A stretch of DNA of 64,000 nucleotides from Beijerinckiaceae bacterium (GTDB taxonomy: Bacteria > Pseudomonadota > Alphaproteobacteria > Rhizobiales > Beijerinckiaceae): the NCBI GenBank assembly GCA_019745195.1, contig JAIETL010000023.1, forward strand, positions 1 through 64,000, read 5' to 3'. Within the stretch, counting starts at the first letter, position 1. Each line of letters begins with the position of its first letter. The notes under the pieces are model-generated. The model was not told where the DNA came from. It was given only the letters and a program-made list of their open reading frames with translations, and did no database searches. A program made the position numbers and the translations under genes. Below, piece after piece: positions 8,421 through 16,584 of this stretch.

Positions 8421-9572
8421 ATGGCCCTGCATTTCACCGCCGCCGAATTCGCCCGCCGCCGCAATGCGCTGCTCGTCGCGATGGAGCGCGAAAGACTCGA
8501 CGCGCTGTTCCTGTTCCAGCAGGAATCGATGTTCTGGCTGACGGGCTACGACACCTTCGGATTCTGCTTCTTCCAGTGCCTCGTCGTGAAGGCGGACGGG
8601 ACGATGGCGCTATTGACCCGCTCGGCCGATGTCCGGCAGGCCCGGCAGACCTCCAACCTCACCGATATCCGCATCTGGAAGGATGGCGCCGACGCCAACC
8701 CGGCGCGTGACCTGCTGGCCCTGGCCCAGGACCTTGGGCTGGCCGGACAACGCATCGGCGTCGAGTTCGAATCCTACGGTCTCGTCGCCAGCAACGGCCG
8801 CAGGCTGGAGGCCGCCTTCGCCAGCGTGAGCGACCTCGTCGACGCCTCGACCATCGTCACCAGGCTGCGCGCCGTCAAATCGGCCGAAGAGATCGTCTTC
8901 GTCCGCCGTGCCGCTGTGCTTTCCGACGCAGCCGACAGCGCCGCGCTCGACGCCATTCGCGCCGGCGCCGACGAGGGCGAGATCCTGGCCGCCCAGCACA
9001 ACGCCATCTTCTCGGCCGGCGGCGACTATCCGGCCAACGAGTTCATCATCGGCTCTGGCCGCGACGCCCTGCTCTGCCGTTACAAGTCCGGCCGCCGCCG
9101 GCTCGACGCGCAGGACCAGATAACGCTCGAATTCGCCGGCGTGGAGCGGCACTATCACGCCGCGATCATGCGCACCGTCGTGATCGGCGAGCCAAAGCCG
9201 CTGCATCTGCGCTATCACGCGGCCGCCAGGGCCGCGCTGCTTGCCTGCGAGGCCGAACTGCGTCCCGGCCGCACGGCCGGTGACGTCTTCGCCGCCCATG
9301 CCCGCATCTTCGATAAGCATGGCCTGTCGAGCCACCGCCTCAACGCCTGCGGCTATTCGCTCGGGGCCAAGTTCACGCCCTCCTGGATGGACTGGCCGAT
9401 GTTCTACGAGGCCAATGACTGGCCGCTCGAGGCCGGCATGGTCATGTTCGCCCATATGATCCTGATGGACTCAGGCACAGAGACGGCGATGTGCCTCGGC
9501 CGGACCTATCTGGTGGGGCAAGGCGCTGCCGAGCCCGTGAACCTGCCCGATCTGGACCTTGCCGTCCGTTGA
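8421..9572 (+). CDS. M24-family creatinase/ectoine-hydrolase-like protein lacking metal ligands
   Basis: The 383-residue protein has a creatinase-type N-terminal domain (about 8-140) and a pita-bread M24 domain (about 150-375). M24B metallopeptidases use Asp, Asp, His, Glu, Glu to hold two metals. Here the first Asp is Glu237 (ITLEFAG), the second aligns with Ala248 (YHAAIMRT), and the His position reads GYSLG with Tyr312. The same substitutions are known in metal-independent relatives such as creatinase and the ectoine hydrolase DoeA, whose GYS.G motif it shares. I therefore expect C-N amidohydrolase rather than Xaa-Pro peptidase activity. No ectoine genes are adjacent. The ATG at 8421 gives a family-length N-terminus. 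Annotation pipelines would likely call it Xaa-Pro aminopeptidase. Confidence 0.8.
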   Translation: MALHFTAAEFARRRNALLVAMERERLDALFLFQQESMFWLTGYDTFGFCFFQCLVVKADGTMALLTRSADVRQARQTSNLTDIRIWKDGADANPARDLLALAQDLGLAGQRIGVEFESYGLVASNGRRLEAAFASVSDLVDASTIVTRLRAVKSAEEIVFVRRAAVLSDAADSAALDAIRAGADEGEILAAQHNAIFSAGGDYPANEFIIGSGRDALLCRYKSGRRRLDAQDQITLEFAGVERHYHAAIMRTVVIGEPKPLHLRYHAAARAALLACEAELRPGRTAGDVFAAHARIFDKHGLSSHRLNACGYSLGAKFTPSWMDWPMFYEANDWPLEAGMVMFAHMILMDSGTETAMCLGRTYLVGQGAAEPVNLPDLDLAVR

Positions 9573-9631
9573 GCCTAAAAGGGCCGTCGCAGGGACTGTA
9601 AACCCGTACCAAAAAACAGGCGGGACGCGTC

Positions 9632-10168
9632 ATGACGAAGTTTTTGAACGGCCTCGTCCTGGGGCCGGCGGTCGCGCTTGCGCTCGCAGGCTGCCAGGAA
9701 ACCACCACAGCGCAGCGCCCGCGCATCGACGCGCCGGGCGTGCCGGTCTCGGTCCAGAGCATCACCGGCGCGCCCGACGCGGTGACCACGAATTTCGCCG
9801 GCCTGCTTGGCGAGGCGGCGGCCGAGCGCCGGATGGAGATCGTTCCCGGCGACAAGCCCGCCCGCTTCCGCGTGCGCGGCTACCTCACCGCCCAGCCGAC
9901 GCAGGATGGCCAGACCGCGCTCGCCTTCGTCTGGGACGTCTATGACGAATCCAAGAAGCGCGCCCAGCGCGTGCAGGGCGAGAGCCTCGGCAAGCGCGCC
10001 AGCGGCTCCGATCCCTGGGCCGGCATCGACCAGACCATCGTCGCCAAGGCGGCGTCGGAATCGATGGACGCGATCGCCGGCTTTCTGGTGACGACCCCGG
10101 CTGTCGAGACGCTGAAACCCGGCGACAAGGCCAAGCCCGCTGGAGCGAAGACGGCCGCCGCGCGCTGA
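9632..10168 (+). CDS. Predicted lipoprotein of unknown function
   Basis: The 178-residue precursor has a signal peptide with a lipobox LALAGC, placing the acylated Cys at residue 22, so the mature protein should be anchored in the outer or inner membrane facing the periplasm. The mature part has alternating beta-type sequence (ARFRVRGYLTAQPTQDGQTA) and a C-terminal Lys/Pro/Ala-rich tail. No enzyme motif is visible. It sits 59 bases after the M24 gene on the same strand. Function unknown. Confidence 0.75.
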   Translation: MTKFLNGLVLGPAVALALAGCQETTTAQRPRIDAPGVPVSVQSITGAPDAVTTNFAGLLGEAAAERRMEIVPGDKPARFRVRGYLTAQPTQDGQTALAFVWDVYDESKKRAQRVQGESLGKRASGSDPWAGIDQTIVAKAASESMDAIAGFLVTTPAVETLKPGDKAKPAGAKTAAAR

Positions 10169-10344
10169 CCGCCATGCGCGCCGATGCTGCCTGGGCCGCG
10201 CAAAAGCATTGAGGATAGCTGGAATTTGACGTCTGCTGTTGCAGTGCAGCGGTCGACTCGCCGTCATCGCACTGTTAAGAGCCGTTCGAATTGAGCCGGC
10301 TCGCCCGGTTCCTGCCCCGCCAGACCCAAACGGTGCGCCCCGGC

Positions 10345-11289
<945 letters not shown>

Positions 11290-11296
11290 TCTCCGC

Positions 11297-12019
11297 GTGA
11301 GCGACAGCCGCGCCCTCGTCCTGTTCTCCGGCGGCCAGGATTCGACCGTCGCCCTCTCCTGGGCGCTGGAGCGCTTCGAAGCGGTCGAGACCATCGGCTT
11401 CGACTATGGCCAGCGTCACCGCGTCGAGCTCGACTGCCGGCTGACGATCCGGGACAGGCTCCCCGCCCTCTCGCCCATCTATGCTACCCGACTCGGTCCC
11501 GACCATCTGGTCGACCTGACGGCGCTCGGCGCGATCTCGGAGACGGCGCTGACCCGCGACAGCGAAATCGCCTTTGCCAGGACCGGTCTGCCGACGACCT
11601 TCGTACCCGGCCGCAATCTGATCTTCCTGAGTTTCGCGGCGGCCGTCGCCTACCGCCGCGATTGCAGGCACATCGTGCTGGGCGTCTGCGAGACCGACTA
11701 TTCCGGCTATCCCGACTGCCGCGACGACACCATCAAGGCGATGCAGGTGAGCTTGAGTCTCGGGCTCGACCGTCGTCTCGTGCTGCACACGCCGCTGATG
11801 TGGCGCGACAAGGCGCAGACCTTCGCGCTGGCGAGAGCGCTGGGCGGAGAGCCTCTGCTCGATCTCGTCATCGAGGACAGCCATAGCTGCTACCTCGGCG
11901 ACAGGACGGCACGACATGGCTGGGGCTATGGCTGCGGCCATTGCCCGGCCTGCGAGCTGCGTGCGAAAGGCTTCGCCGCCTTTCTCACCGCACCAGACGA
12001 CACCGGACCGGATCTATGA
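11297..12019 (+). CDS. queC: 7-cyano-7-deazaguanine (preQ0) synthase
   Basis: QueC converts 7-carboxy-7-deazaguanine to preQ0 with ATP and ammonia in queuosine biosynthesis. The 240-residue protein shows the PP-loop SGGQDSTV (about 10-17), FDYGQRH, and a C-terminal zinc-binding Cys set (Cys in HSCYLGD, then CGHCPAC). The only start that fits the family is GTG at 11297, 7 bases after prs. The stop overlaps the next ATG (ATGA at 12016-12019), so translation of the transporter is coupled to it. QueD, QueE and QueF are not in the window. Confidence 0.95.
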   Translation: MSDSRALVLFSGGQDSTVALSWALERFEAVETIGFDYGQRHRVELDCRLTIRDRLPALSPIYATRLGPDHLVDLTALGAISETALTRDSEIAFARTGLPTTFVPGRNLIFLSFAAAVAYRRDCRHIVLGVCETDYSGYPDCRDDTIKAMQVSLSLGLDRRLVLHTPLMWRDKAQTFALARALGGEPLLDLVIEDSHSCYLGDRTARHGWGYGCGHCPACELRAKGFAAFLTAPDDTGPDL

Positions 12020-12579
12020 ATCTCGACAAGCAGCGCCGAACCGAGGGCCTGATCGCGCTCGCGCTCTTCGCCCTGACCATTCCAGCCGCCAACTGGCTGA
12101 TCGGCAATGCCGGCACGGTTTGCGTTCCCAATGGCCCCTGCCTTGTGCCGGTCTGGCCCGGGATCAAGGCCCCAAGCGGCGTGCTGATGATCGGGCTGGC
12201 GCTCGTGCTGCGCGACATCGTGCAGCGCCGGCTCGGCGCGAAGGTCGCGCTGCTGGCGATCCTGGCAGGCGCCGCGATCTCCGGCTTCCTTGCGCCGCCC
12301 GCGATCGTGGTCGCATCGGTCGCCGCCTTCCTGCTCTCGGAACTCGCCGATTTCGCGGTCTACACACCGCTGCAGAAGCGCCGCTTCGTCACCGCTGTCA
12401 TGGCGTCGAGCGTGGTCGGCCTCGTCATCGACTCGGTCGTCTTTCTCCACCTCGCCTTCGGCAGCCTCGACTATCTGTCGGGCCAGATCATCGGCAAGGC
12501 CTGGATGGTGTTGCTGGCGCTGCCGCTGATGCACTGGCTGCGGCGTCGGGACGAGCGGCTGGGGCTGGCGGCGGCGTAG
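12016..12579 (+). CDS. VUT-family (DUF165/YhhQ-like) queuosine-precursor transporter
   Basis: The 187-residue membrane protein has about six hydrophobic segments (first at about 12-30, last at about 155-175) and the loop [20 protein letters not shown] typical of VUT proteins. E. coli YhhQ imports preQ0 and preQ1. The 4-base overlap with queC strongly supports a queuosine-related substrate. Having both synthesis (queC) and uptake in one transcript suggests the cell can use either route. The exact deazapurine carried cannot be told from sequence. Confidence 0.83.
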   Translation: MNLDKQRRTEGLIALALFALTIPAANWLIGNAGTVCVPNGPCLVPVWPGIKAPSGVLMIGLALVLRDIVQRRLGAKVALLAILAGAAISGFLAPPAIVVASVAAFLLSELADFAVYTPLQKRRFVTAVMASSVVGLVIDSVVFLHLAFGSLDYLSGQIIGKAWMVLLALPLMHWLRRRDERLGLAAA

Positions 12580-12608
12580 CACCATCGCAGGCTCTCTGGC
12601 GCTTGATG

Positions 12609-12628
12609 GTAAGGCATCATAGCCTTAC
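12609..12628. promoter_or_regulatory. Perfect inverted repeat upstream of vapBC-1: candidate operator
   Basis: GTAAGGC-ATCATA-GCCTTAC is a perfect 7-bp palindrome with a 6-base spacer, centred 37 bases before the antitoxin ATG. AbrB/VapB antitoxins usually bind palindromes of this size to repress their own operon. No clear -35/-10 pair can be assigned around it. Confidence 0.45.
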
Positions 12629-12655
12629 ATTGGCAATCTCCGCGAGGATGCCGCC

Positions 12656-12907
12656 ATGACGACGCTCACCGTCACCGCCAAGGGCCAGATCACTCTGCGC
12701 AAGGAATTGCTGCAGCATCTCGGCGTGGAGCCCGGCCAGAGGATCATTGTCGACAAGCTGGCGGACGGTGGCATCGCGGTCAGAGCCGAGCAGAAGACCG
12801 GGACGATTTCCGATCTCGTCGGCATGCTGAAGAGGCCTGGGCAGCCCCGCTTGTCGATCGACGAGATCAACGAGGCCATCGCCGAGGGTTGGGCCGGAAA
12901 GCGGTGA
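12656..12907 (+). CDS. vapB: AbrB/MazE-type antitoxin (VapB)
   Basis: The 83-residue protein starts with a swapped-hairpin SpoVT/AbrB DNA-binding domain: TVTAKGQITLRKELLQHLGV, then PGQRIIVDKLADGGIAVR (about 4-43). The C-terminal half (ISDLVGMLKRPG...SIDEINEAI) is the toxin-neutralising arm. It autoregulates the operon, presumably through the palindrome at 12609-12628. Its TGA overlaps the GTG start of the toxin gene by the GTGA arrangement at 12904-12907, typical of toxin-antitoxin pairs. Confidence 0.88.
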   Translation: MTTLTVTAKGQITLRKELLQHLGVEPGQRIIVDKLADGGIAVRAEQKTGTISDLVGMLKRPGQPRLSIDEINEAIAEGWAGKR

Positions 12908-13308
12908 CAATCATCGCAGACACGAATTTGCTGATCCGGATCTTTGCCGACGACGACCGCCGGCAGCGTGATCTGGCCCTGGCGGAACTCGAGAACGCCG
13001 AACGGATCGTCGTGACGATCTCGGTGCTGTGTGAATTCTGCTGGGTTCTGATGAGTCGCTATCGACTCGCAGAGGGCGAGATCGCCTCCGCCATCAGAGC
13101 GCTGGTCGGCCAGCCGAAGATCGTCGCCGAACGGTCGGCCATTCTGGCGGGCCTCGCCATGCTCGATGCCGGCGGTGACTTCGCCGACGGAGTCATCGCG
13201 CATGAAGGACGTCGCCTTGGCGGGGAAATCTTCGTCTCGTTCGACAGGAAGGCGGTACGCCTGCTCATTGCCCAAGGTCTGAAGGCACGCCCGCCCACCG
13301 GAACCTGA
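12904..13308 (+). CDS. vapC: PIN-domain ribonuclease toxin VapC
   Basis: The 134-residue PIN protein starts at GTG (VTIIADTNLLIR) overlapping the antitoxin stop. Acidic active-site residues are visible: Asp6 in ADTN, Glu in LCEFCW (about 44), and Asp in DFADGVIA (about 98-102). VapC toxins are Mg-dependent endonucleases that commonly cut initiator or other tRNAs. The upstream in-frame TTG at 12889 is rejected because it would extend into the antitoxin without family match. An intrinsic terminator follows at 13391. Confidence 0.87.
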   Translation: MTIIADTNLLIRIFADDDRRQRDLALAELENAERIVVTISVLCEFCWVLMSRYRLAEGEIASAIRALVGQPKIVAERSAILAGLAMLDAGGDFADGVIAHEGRRLGGEIFVSFDRKAVRLLIAQGLKARPPTGT

Positions 13309-13390
13309 GCTTGCCCCGCAGCGCCTTTTCCCCTATGAGCCTGCCAGCGCCTGACTGACACCCTTGGAGGCATGGGCGCTGAACGCAAAC

Positions 13391-13416
13391 GGCCGCCGCG
13401 TGGCGGCCTTGTCTTT
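13391..13416 (+). terminator. Hairpin terminator between vapC-1 and rplY
   Basis: GGCCGCC-GCGT-GGCGGCC forms a 7-bp GC stem with a 4-base loop, followed by TTGTCTTTT. It lies 82 bases past the vapC stop and ends only 19 bases before the rplY ATG. It should stop read-through from the toxin operon; if the rplY promoter lies upstream of it, it could instead act as an attenuator in the rplY leader. Confidence 0.65.
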
Positions 13417-13434
13417 TGAAGTAGGAACCACACC

Positions 13435-14064
13435 ATGACCGCCGTGAAGCAAATCGAGGCTTCGGCGCGCGCGCAGGTCGGCAAGGGGGCCGCCCGTGCA
13501 GTTCGTCGTCAAGGCCTGACACCCGCCGTGATCTATGGCGGGGGCGCCGCTCCCGAAGCGATCGCGCTCGACGCCAACAAGACCCGCCTGATGATCTATG
13601 GCGGCCATTTCCTGACCACGCTGTTCGAGATCAATGTCGGCGGCAAGACGCAGCGCGTCATCCCGCGCGACTACCAGCTCGACCCGGTCAAGGATTTTCC
13701 GATCCATGTCGATTTCCTGCGCGTGGCCAAGGGCCAGACCGTCACGGTCGAGATCCCGATCCATGTCGTGGGCCAGGACGCCAGCCCGGGCGTGAAGAAC
13801 GGCGGCTCGGTCCAGCTCGTCGAGCATTCGCTCGAGATCACGGTCGAGCCGGAGAATATCCCGGAAGCGTTCGAGGTCTCGGTCGCCGGGCTCGAGATCG
13901 GCGATGCGGTCGAGGCCAGCGCCATCACGTTGCCCAAGGGCGCCAAGCTGACGGTCGGAGCCGACGCCACCATCGTGACGATCGTGCCGCCGATGGCCGA
14001 GGAGGCCGAGGAGGCCCCGGCCGCCGAGGCCGCGCCAGCCCCCGAGGCCAAGCCGAAGGCCTGA
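13435..14064 (+). CDS. rplY: 50S ribosomal protein L25, CTC/general-stress form
   Basis: The protein binds 5S rRNA. At 209 residues it is the long CTC type: an N-terminal L25 domain ([20 protein letters not shown]...[11 protein letters not shown], about 4-95), a beta-rich C-terminal TL5/CTC domain, and an acidic/alanine-rich tail ([20 protein letters not shown]). It begins the rplY-pth-ychF group conserved in many bacteria. Hairpins precede and follow it (13391-13416 and 14094-14117), so its transcript may be partly separate from pth. Confidence 0.97.
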   Translation: MTAVKQIEASARAQVGKGAARAVRRQGLTPAVIYGGGAAPEAIALDANKTRLMIYGGHFLTTLFEINVGGKTQRVIPRDYQLDPVKDFPIHVDFLRVAKGQTVTVEIPIHVVGQDASPGVKNGGSVQLVEHSLEITVEPENIPEAFEVSVAGLEIGDAVEASAITLPKGAKLTVGADATIVTIVPPMAEEAEEAPAAEAAPAPEAKPKA

Positions 14065-14093
14065 TCGGCCATCCGGTTTTCAGTCGAGACGAG

Positions 14094-14117
14094 ACGGCCG
14101 GGTTTCCCGGCCGTTTT
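14094..14117 (+). terminator. Intrinsic terminator after rplY
   Basis: ACGGCCGGG-TTT-CCCGGCCGT is a perfect 9-bp stem with a 3-base loop, ending in TTTT. It lies 30 bases after the rplY stop and 18 bases before the pth start, so pth expression must come from read-through or from a promoter inside this short gap. Confidence 0.75.
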
Positions 14118-14134
14118 GCTATCTGGAGCATGTC

Positions 14135-14749
14135 ATGCTGATCTTCGCCGGCCTCGGCAATCCGGGCTCGCGCTATGCCCGCAACCGCCACAATATCGGC
14201 TTCATGGCGGCCGATGCGATTGCGGGCGCCCACCGTGCCTCGCCATGGCGGCAGCGCTTCCAGGCGGAAGCCTGCGAGGCGACGATCGGGACCGAAAAGG
14301 TCATCCTGCTCAAGCCGCAGACCTACATGAACGAATCGGGCCGGGCGATCGGCGAGGCGGCGCGCTTCTTCAAGATCGAGCCCGCCGATGTGATCGTCTT
14401 CCACGACGAGCTCGACCTCGCTCCGGCCAAACTGCGCATGAAGCTCGGCGGCGGCAATGCCGGCCATAACGGCCTGCGCTCGACCACGGCTTCGATCGGC
14501 AACGACTATCGCCGCGTCCGGATGGGCATCGGCCATCCGGGTCTCAAGGAACTCGTCCACGCCTATGTGCTGAACGATTTCGGCAAGGCCGAGCAGGATT
14601 GGGTCGAGGACCTCTGCACCGCCTGCGCCGACAATGCCGCGCTGCTGGCTGCCCATGACGACGCCGGCTTCCAGAACAGGGTGCATCTGTTCATGGAGGC
14701 GCGGGGGCATGGGGCGGTGAAGCGGCTGGGGCAGATGCCGGACGGTTGA
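14135..14749 (+). CDS. pth: Peptidyl-tRNA hydrolase
   Basis: Pth recycles peptidyl-tRNA released from stalled ribosomes. The 204-residue protein has GLGNPG at 6-11 with the catalytic-site Asn9, the general base His19 (RHNIGF), PQTYMNESG at 61-69, Asp91 in VFHDELD, and [11 protein letters not shown]. Length is usual. It lies in the conserved order rplY-pth-ychF, but a VapBC module now separates it from ychF. Because VapC-type toxins cut tRNA and Pth rescues tRNA, the neighbourhood is suggestive, though no direct link can be shown. Confidence 0.97.
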   Translation: MLIFAGLGNPGSRYARNRHNIGFMAADAIAGAHRASPWRQRFQAEACEATIGTEKVILLKPQTYMNESGRAIGEAARFFKIEPADVIVFHDELDLAPAKLRMKLGGGNAGHNGLRSTTASIGNDYRRVRMGIGHPGLKELVHAYVLNDFGKAEQDWVEDLCTACADNAALLAAHDDAGFQNRVHLFMEARGHGAVKRLGQMPDG

Positions 14750-14801
14750 CACGGAAACACGGAAACACGACATTCGCTCTCGTGCTGCAAGGGAGAGCAT
14801 C

Positions 14802-15128
14802 GTGAGAAATGTGACGATCACTCTGCCTGAAACAACGCTGTCGCGTTTGCGGGTGGCCGCCGCTCGCGAGGGCAAGAGCATGTCGAAATTCACGGCGGAG
14901 CTTGTCGAGCAGAAGCTCGGTCGAACGATGACGCAGCGCGAGGCTCTGGACGCTTTTCTGGCTGGACCGGATTTGCCCGGGATCGCGGCGGAATGGCAGG
15001 GACGCGAGGACCTCTATGCCGATCGCCTGCTTCGTGGACACGAACGTGATGCTCTATCTGAAGGACCCGCGGGAGCCTCGGAAGCAGACGATCTCGCAGG
15101 AGTGGGTCGCCGCGCTCGGCGAGCGTGA
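14802..15128 (+). CDS. Ribbon-helix-helix-type antitoxin with unusual 3' overlap into vapC-2
   Basis: The frame starts at GTG (VRNVTITLPETTLSRLRVAA...) after an AAGGGAGAG ribosome-binding site. Residues 1-45 form a ribbon-helix-helix DNA-binding domain as in CopG/VapB antitoxins, and the next segment (TQREALDAFLAGPDLPG...EWQGREDLYADRL) is the usual neutralising arm. Family members normally end at about that point, but here the frame continues for about 34 more codons inside vapC-2, giving 108 residues and a 113-base overlap. The extension is Arg/Glu/Ala-rich and may be a by-product of the overlapping frame or a lost stop codon. Direct repeats CGGAAACA-CGGAAACACG lie at 14752-14769 upstream. 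Confidence 0.75.
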   Translation: MRNVTITLPETTLSRLRVAAAREGKSMSKFTAELVEQKLGRTMTQREALDAFLAGPDLPGIAAEWQGREDLYADRLLRGHERDALSEGPAGASEADDLAGVGRRARRA

Positions 15129-15459
15129 CCTGCTGGTGATCAGCCCGCAGGTCATGAACGAGTTCGCGCACAGCGTTATCCGAAAGTTCCCCGCCATCAC
15201 GCGAGCAGAGCTGACGCGCTTCCTGTTGGCGATGGAGCCTTGGTGCAAGGCCCCGATGACGTCACGGACCGCGATAGATGCCCTGGCTATCCACGCGCGA
15301 TATCGCTATTCGCTTTTTGATTCCGCAATGATCGCTGCAGCTCTCGCCTTCGGCTGCGACATCTTTCTATCGGAAGACCTTGCGTCCGGGCAGAAGATTG
15401 GCGATCTGACGATCATCAATCCGTTTCTGACGGTGATCGAGACCGTCCTCGCCAACTGA
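15016..15459 (+). CDS. vapC: PIN-domain ribonuclease toxin VapC (second copy)
   Basis: The 147-residue PIN protein shows FVDTNVMLYL (Asp8), MNEFAHSV (Glu about 49), FDSAMIAAA and CDIFLSEDLASG with the acidic Asp positions expected for a PIN active site. The ATG at 15016 is preceded by GAGGA at 15006-15010, embedded in the antitoxin reading frame, and the genes overlap by 113 bases, so the toxin is translated from inside the antitoxin message. It differs clearly from the VapC at 12904, so the two modules are not a recent duplication. The gene ends 17 bases before ychF. Confidence 0.87.
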   Translation: MPIACFVDTNVMLYLKDPREPRKQTISQEWVAALGERDLLVISPQVMNEFAHSVIRKFPAITRAELTRFLLAMEPWCKAPMTSRTAIDALAIHARYRYSLFDSAMIAAALAFGCDIFLSEDLASGQKIGDLTIINPFLTVIETVLAN

Positions 15460-15476
15460 CATTCCGAAAGACCACC

Positions 15477-16574
15477 ATGGGTTTCAAATGCGGTATCGTC
15501 GGCCTGCCGAATGTCGGCAAGTCGACCCTGTTCAACGCGCTGACGCAGACGGCGGCCGCGCAGGCGGCGAACTATCCCTTCTGCACGATCGAGCCCAATG
15601 TCGGCGACGTCGCGGTGCCCGACGACCGGCTTGAGAAGCTCGCAGCCATCGCCGGTTCGAAGGAGATCATCCCGACGCGGCTGACCTTCGTCGACATCGC
15701 CGGCCTCGTGCGCGGCGCCTCCAAGGGCGAGGGGCTGGGCAACCAGTTCCTGGCCAATATCCGCGAATGCGACGCCATCGCCCATGTCGTGCGCTGCTTC
15801 GAGGATGGCGACATCACCCATGTCGAGGGCAAGGTCGCGCCCCTGAACGATATCGAGATCATCGAGACCGAGCTGATGCTGGCCGATCTCGAAAGTCTCG
15901 AGAAGCGAGTGCTGCCGCTGGAGAAGAAGGCCAAGACCGGCGACAAGGACGCCAAGGAACTGGCCGATCTGATGAACCGCTGCCTCGCGCTGCTGCGCGA
16001 CGGCCGGCCGGCCCGCCTCGTCCAGATCGCCGCCGACGAGCGCAAGGCCTTCGAGATGCTCGGTCTGCTTTCGTCGAAGCCCGTGCTTTATGTATGCAAT
16101 GTCGAGGAAGCCAGCGCAGACAAGGGCAATGCCTTTTCCGAGATCGTCGCCAGGCGCGCGGCCGAGGAGAACGCGGTCGCCGTCGTCGTCTCGGCCAAGA
16201 TCGAGAGCGAAATCGCGGTCCTGCCCGCCGCCGACCAGAAGGACTATCTGGAGGCCGTCGGCCTCGAGGAGCCCGGCCTCAACCGCGTCATCCGCGCTGG
16301 CTACGCGCTGCTGAAGCTCGTGACCTATTTCACCGTCGGCCCGAAAGAGGCCCGCGCCTGGACGATCGAGACCGGCACCAAGGGGCCGGCGGCGGCGGGC
16401 GTCATTCACTCTGACTTCGAGAAGGGCTATATCCGCGCCGAGACGATCGCCTATCCCGACTACATCGCCAACAAGGGAGAGGCCGGCGCGCGCGAGGCCG
16501 GCAAGTTCCGCCTCGAAGGCAAGGAGTATGTCGTGGCCGACGGCGACGTGCTGCATTTCCGCTTTGCCAACTGA
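15477..16574 (+). CDS. ychF: Ribosome-associated ATPase/GTPase YchF (OLA1 family)
   Basis: The 365-residue P-loop protein has G1 GLPNVGKSTLFNALT (9-23), G3 DIAGLVRGASKGEGLGNQF, and an NVEE motif in place of the NKxD of true GTPases, which is what makes YchF prefer ATP. The C-terminal TGS domain is complete (TVGPKEARAW...VADGDVLHFRFAN). YchF binds ribosomes and participates in stress responses. It completes the rplY-pth-ychF group, now interrupted by the toxin-antitoxin pair at 14802-15459. Confidence 0.97.
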   Translation: MGFKCGIVGLPNVGKSTLFNALTQTAAAQAANYPFCTIEPNVGDVAVPDDRLEKLAAIAGSKEIIPTRLTFVDIAGLVRGASKGEGLGNQFLANIRECDAIAHVVRCFEDGDITHVEGKVAPLNDIEIIETELMLADLESLEKRVLPLEKKAKTGDKDAKELADLMNRCLALLRDGRPARLVQIAADERKAFEMLGLLSSKPVLYVCNVEEASADKGNAFSEIVARRAAEENAVAVVVSAKIESEIAVLPAADQKDYLEAVGLEEPGLNRVIRAGYALLKLVTYFTVGPKEARAWTIETGTKGPAAAGVIHSDFEKGYIRAETIAYPDYIANKGEAGAREAGKFRLEGKEYVVADGDVLHFRFAN

Positions 16575-16584
16575 GGCCGTCGGC

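Noticed and set aside
10291-10344. Upstream TTG start for prs
   Set aside because: The 18 extra residues are not part of the Prs family; the ATG at 10345 fits exactly.
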